From the NCBI GenBank assembly GCA_964541695.1, contig CAZIRB010000094.1:1-8530 (forward strand): DNA of 8,530 nucleotides. Direction: 5' to 3'. The notes under the pieces were generated by a model. It did not search any database, had not been told where the DNA came from, and worked only from the letters and a program-made list of their open reading frames with translations. Both the position numbers and the translations under genes were made by a program. This document shows, in pieces, positions 6,044 through 8,530 of the stretch (positions are counted from its first letter, which is position 1; each line of letters starts with the position of its first letter). Origin of the DNA: CAZKGE01 sp964541695. GTDB lineage: Bacteria > Bacillota > Clostridia > Christensenellales > CAG-138.

Positions 6044-8212
6044 TTATGCGATTATGCCGATACCGCCCTTTGGTATCTGCAACCCTACATCCTTTGAATA
6101 GGACGACATATCCCGGAGCGCGGATAGTTCGCTGTCCAGGACGACCAGCAGTCCCGCCCCGAGCAGCAGCTCATACTGCTGCGGATAGACCGAAACCGCG
6201 TGCAGACCCGCTTTGCGCAAAAGGCCGCGGGAATGCGCGCCGCTTTTCAGCGCCGCGATGATGCCGCGCGCTTCGTCGTTTTCGGGTATCAGCACCGTCC
6301 GCGTCGGCGCGTCGATCACGCGAAACTGCTCCGCAATGCTCGCAAAGGGGATGCTCAGGCCCGCGGAGACGCCGTTTGCAATCTGCCTGAGAATCTCCTT
6401 TTGATCGAGAGACGCGCCTCGGAAGTTGAAGTATTGTAAAAAATAATCCTGGATGGCCTGCTGAGAAGAGATGTCCGCGTGGCTTTCCATAATCAGCCGC
6501 GCGACCGCAATCGGCAGCTGCAGCGGACGCGGGCGCTTCTTTTGATAGACGTCGTCCGGACGAAAGACATAGACCGGCGCGTCGCTTGCCGAAAGCCGTC
6601 CCTCGCGGTTGCAGCGCCCCGCCGCTTGGATAACGGAGTCGAGCCCGGCTTCCTCGCGGTATACCACGGGAAAGTCCACGTCCACGCCCACCTCAATCAG
6701 GCTTGTGGAAACGACGCGGCACGGCAGGCCGTGTTTTAAGCGGACGCGGATTTTGTCCAGCACGCGCCGGCGGTGCGCCGGCGTCATGAGCGTCGAGAGG
6801 TGATAACACCCCCTTCCCGACAGGCCGGCGTAGAGCGCCTGCGCCTGCAGCTTCGTGTTGACCACGCAGAGCGCCTGCTCATGGGAATTGAGCCGCGCGA
6901 GCAGCGCGTCGTCGGAAACCTGACCGAGCTGCTCGTAATGCACGCGCGCAAGCGCCGCATACAGCGACTGCGGATCGGCACAGATTTCGCGCGGGCGTAG
7001 GGAGGGGGCAAGATACGGGCCGAGCGCGGGCTGGGTCGCGCTGCAGAGCACCGCGGTGCAGCGGTGGTTTTGAACGAGCTGCTCGATGGCGCGGATGCAG
7101 GGCAGCAGCAAATCGACGGGAAACATCTGCGCCTCGTCGAATATGATGACGCTGTTTGCGATGTTGTGCAGCTTTCGGCAGCGGGAGGGGCGGTTGGAGA
7201 AGAGCGACTCGAAGAACTGCACGTTTGTGGTGACGATGATGGGCGCGTCCCAGTTTTCGGCGGCCAGCGCGCGCGGATCGCCTTCGCCGCCGTCCGGCGT
7301 GTCGTAGTTGACGTTGTGATGGTGTTCGAGCACGTTCTGTTCGCCGAGCGCCTCGCGAAAGATTTTCGCGGTCTGGTCGATGATGGACGTATACGGAATC
7401 ACATAGACGACGCGATCGAGCCCGTTTTTCAGCGCATGTAAGAGCGCGAAGGCGAGGGAGGAGAGCGTTTTTCCTCCGCCTGTCGGCACGGTGAGTGAAA
7501 ACAGGCCGCGCGGCGATTCTGCGGCGAGCAGACAGTCGCGCTGCACCTCGGCCCGTTTTTCTCCGACGATGTCCTTCGGCGGGCCGAACGACGCGAGCCT
7601 ATGCCGCAGCCGTTTAAACAGGAGGTCGAGGGGCTCGCCGATGCCTTCCCGCGGGGGCGTATTGTTCATAAACGCGGCGGTGTCGAGAAAATCCGCGTCG
7701 ACCAGGCAGCTGTAGAGCATGCGCGTCCGAAAGGCGAGCGAAAACGCGGCGTCCTTTTGCGGAAGGGCCAGCGAGAACGATATGTCGGCGGGCGGCGGGG
7801 AGCCGAGCGCATCCGCATAGGCGGCATAATCCCGGTTGCGCGCCTTCTGCCGCTTGAGCTTGGCGACGAGGGTCGGACGGTCCTCCGTGTCGGTCGAAAC
7901 ACCGCCGTCCGGCAGGCCGGAGTGGTGCCCGGCGATGCAGTACGCGAGCAGGTACCCAAAAGGGTTGTTTCTCGGGTCGCCGCCAAGGATCTCCGCGCCC
8001 GCGGCGGAGTGCTCAACCGCTGCGCCGCCGCCCATCAGCCGGGCTTGTCCGGCGGGGGAGCATTTGCCCGCGTCGTGCAGCAGCCCGCCCGCATAAGCCG
8101 GGCGCTCGTCGCCGAATTTGGCGGCAAAGCGGGCCGCCAAATCGGCCACGGCGGTCGCATGTTCGGAAAACGATTGTGTCCGGCCGTCCTCGCTGCGATG
8201 TGCAATCAACAT
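6044..8212 (-). CDS. cas3: CRISPR-associated helicase-nuclease Cas3 (type I-C)
   Basis: The product is 722 residues, normal for a fused HD-helicase Cas3. It is recruited by Cascade to the R-loop, nicks and unwinds target DNA and degrades it. The N-terminal HD domain shows H18 (SEHA), H46-D47 (LLHDAGK), H68 (VEHSA), H96-H97 (GHHSG) and a later acidic segment VDADFLD (171-177). The superfamily 2 helicase shows Walker A TVPTGGGKT (241-249), motif II DEAQ (359-362), motif III SATQ (391-394) and motif VI QAAGRCNREG (529-538). The frame opens at a TTG (8243-8245), but that codon lies at the predicted transcription start. The ATG at 8210-8212 gives the family-like N-terminus MLIAHRSEDG. Its ribosome site is weak (GGGGGCG about 10 nt upstream). 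It is the first gene of the operon, with its own upstream promoter, and no frameshift is seen. Confidence 0.97.
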   Translation of the reverse strand: MLIAHRSEDGRTQSFSEHATAVADLAARFAAKFGDERPAYAGGLLHDAGKCSPAGQARLMGGGAAVEHSAAGAEILGGDPRNNPFGYLLAYCIAGHHSGLPDGGVSTDTEDRPTLVAKLKRQKARNRDYAAYADALGSPPPADISFSLALPQKDAAFSLAFRTRMLYSCLVDADFLDTAAFMNNTPPREGIGEPLDLLFKRLRHRLASFGPPKDIVGEKRAEVQRDCLLAAESPRGLFSLTVPTGGGKTLSSLAFALLHALKNGLDRVVYVIPYTSIIDQTAKIFREALGEQNVLEHHHNVNYDTPDGGEGDPRALAAENWDAPIIVTTNVQFFESLFSNRPSRCRKLHNIANSVIIFDEAQMFPVDLLLPCIRAIEQLVQNHRCTAVLCSATQPALGPYLAPSLRPREICADPQSLYAALARVHYEQLGQVSDDALLARLNSHEQALCVVNTKLQAQALYAGLSGRGCYHLSTLMTPAHRRRVLDKIRVRLKHGLPCRVVSTSLIEVGVDVDFPVVYREEAGLDSVIQAAGRCNREGRLSASDAPVYVFRPDDVYQKKRPRPLQLPIAVARLIMESHADISSQQAIQDYFLQYFNFRGASLDQKEILRQIANGVSAGLSIPFASIAEQFRVIDAPTRTVLIPENDEARGIIAALKSGAHSRGLLRKAGLHAVSVYPQQYELLLGAGLLVVLDSELSALRDMSSYSKDVGLQIPKGGIGIIA

Positions 8213-8250
8213 GACAGGCGCCCCCGGTGAGAAATGCGTATTCAATTATC

Positions 8251-8279
8251 ATTATACGGCCGCCGAAAGTACGGAACAA
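8251..8279 (-). promoter_or_regulatory. Putative sigma-A promoter of cas3 / cas operon
   Basis: On the minus strand a perfect -10 TATAAT (8251-8256) lies exactly 17 bp downstream of TTGTTC (8274-8279), which keeps the TTG of the -35 consensus. Transcription would start near 8243-8245, giving a leader of about 32 nt before the cas3 ATG at 8212. The site lies between an upstream intrinsic terminator and cas3, a coherent order. With a 25-bp maximum gap among the genes from cas5 to cas2, this may drive the whole operon unless a promoter hides in the gap at 5719-6043. Confidence 0.7.
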
Positions 8280-8322
8280 GTAAGCGTGAGAACCAAACAT
8301 GCCGGATTTCGGGTTTTTTCGC

Positions 8323-8364
8323 AAAAAAAGCACTTGCGAAAACGGTTTTATTCCGCAAGTACTT
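8323..8364 (-). terminator. Intrinsic terminator upstream of the cas promoter
   Basis: On the minus strand AAGTACTTGCG (8354-8364) pairs with CGCAAGTGCTT (8328-8338), 11 bp with one G-U wobble, around a 15-nt loop. It is followed at once by a run of seven T (8323-8329). This is a classical rho-independent terminator for transcription coming from beyond the right edge. It shields the cas promoter (8251-8279) from read-through. On the plus strand no T-run follows the stem, so it acts in one direction. Confidence 0.78.
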
Positions 8365-8402
8365 CGATGGTGCGCCGGGGCAATCCAAACCCGAACCATT
8401 CG

Positions 8403-8446
8403 TTTTCCCGGACGCGAGCCCCGGCGCGGCGGGCCGCGTCCGAAAA
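8403..8446. repeat. GC-rich inverted repeat upstream of the cas promoter
   Basis: CGGACGCG (8409-8416) pairs with CGCGTCCG (8435-8442). After a 2-nt bulge the stem extends by TTTT (8403-8406) with AAAA (8443-8446), and the loop is 18 nt and very GC-rich. No T-run follows on the minus strand. Its role is unknown. Confidence 0.45.
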
Positions 8447-8489
8447 GGAGGGGCAAAGGGAGCGGGCGGATGGCGTTATTTTGTTCGTC

Positions 8490-8530
8490 GGAATAAAATA
8501 ATGTCGGAGCAAAGCGGACTTTGCCCCGAC
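8490..8530 (-). terminator. Possible second terminator at the right edge
   Basis: On the minus strand GTCGGGGCAAAG (8519-8530) pairs with CTTTGCTCCGAC (8503-8514), 12 bp with one G-U wobble and a 4-nt TCCG loop. The tail ATTATTTTATT (8492-8502) is T-rich but interrupted. This would end an unseen gene beyond the right edge. The hairpin may extend past the window. Confidence 0.45.

Noticed and set aside
6357..7139. DEAQ in place of DEAH/DEVH in Cas3 motif II
   Set aside because: A Q at the last position is, to my knowledge, common among Cas3 helicases of this type, so I do not treat it as a defect.
8381..8392. A 12-mer upstream of cas3 (caatccaaaccc) resembling part of the CRISPR repeat
   Set aside because: It matches 10 of 12 bases of caatccgcaccc but lacks the repeat stem and the rest of the unit, so chance is likely. 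I do not claim a repeat-like regulatory RNA.

Overview
The window is a nearly complete type I-C (Dvulg) CRISPR-Cas locus on the minus strand. Read from right to left the order is: terminator, promoter, cas3, a 325-bp gap, cas5 (Cas5d), cas8c, cas7, cas4, cas1, cas2, leader, CRISPR array. The array runs off the left edge, and its leader-proximal repeat lies next to the leader between it and cas2. No plus-strand gene is credible; long plus-strand frames are shadows produced by the GC-rich coding DNA.

Organism: base composition is clearly GC-rich. Gene starts use purine-rich Shine-Dalgarno sequences, including a good GAGGTG before a TTG codon, and the putative promoters look like sigma-A/sigma-70 sites. 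Together with the Cas protein flavour this suggests a GC-rich Clostridia-like Firmicute, perhaps a gut lineage. This is inference only; there is no rRNA or housekeeping gene to confirm it.

Layout: 1-207 holds three complete 33-bp repeats, a 6-base remnant of a fourth and three spacers of 32, 35 and 35 nt. 208-364 is the leader, with an extended -10 promoter, a 19-bp palindrome and a stem-loop. 365-2386 is the adaptation module (cas2, cas1, cas4). 2368-5718 is the Cascade module (cas7, cas8c, cas5). 5719-6043 is a gap with no convincing gene. 6044-8212 is cas3. 8213-8530 carries the cas3 promoter, an intrinsic terminator upstream of it and further inverted repeats.

How it works, from family knowledge: Cas1, Cas2 and Cas4 trim and integrate new spacers next to the leader. 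Cas5d cuts the repeat RNA, which should leave an 11-nt 5' handle. Cas5, Cas8c and Cas7 (with an internally encoded small subunit, Cas11c, in known I-C systems) form Cascade, and Cas3 degrades bound target DNA. All main catalytic motifs I can check are present, so the locus looks functional.

The main oddity is cas4. Its conserved N-terminus is encoded, but the frame has no ATG, GTG or TTG start before it, and it begins inside the end of cas7 at an ATG-GGG-TAG junction. I found no evidence of a wholly new defence system.
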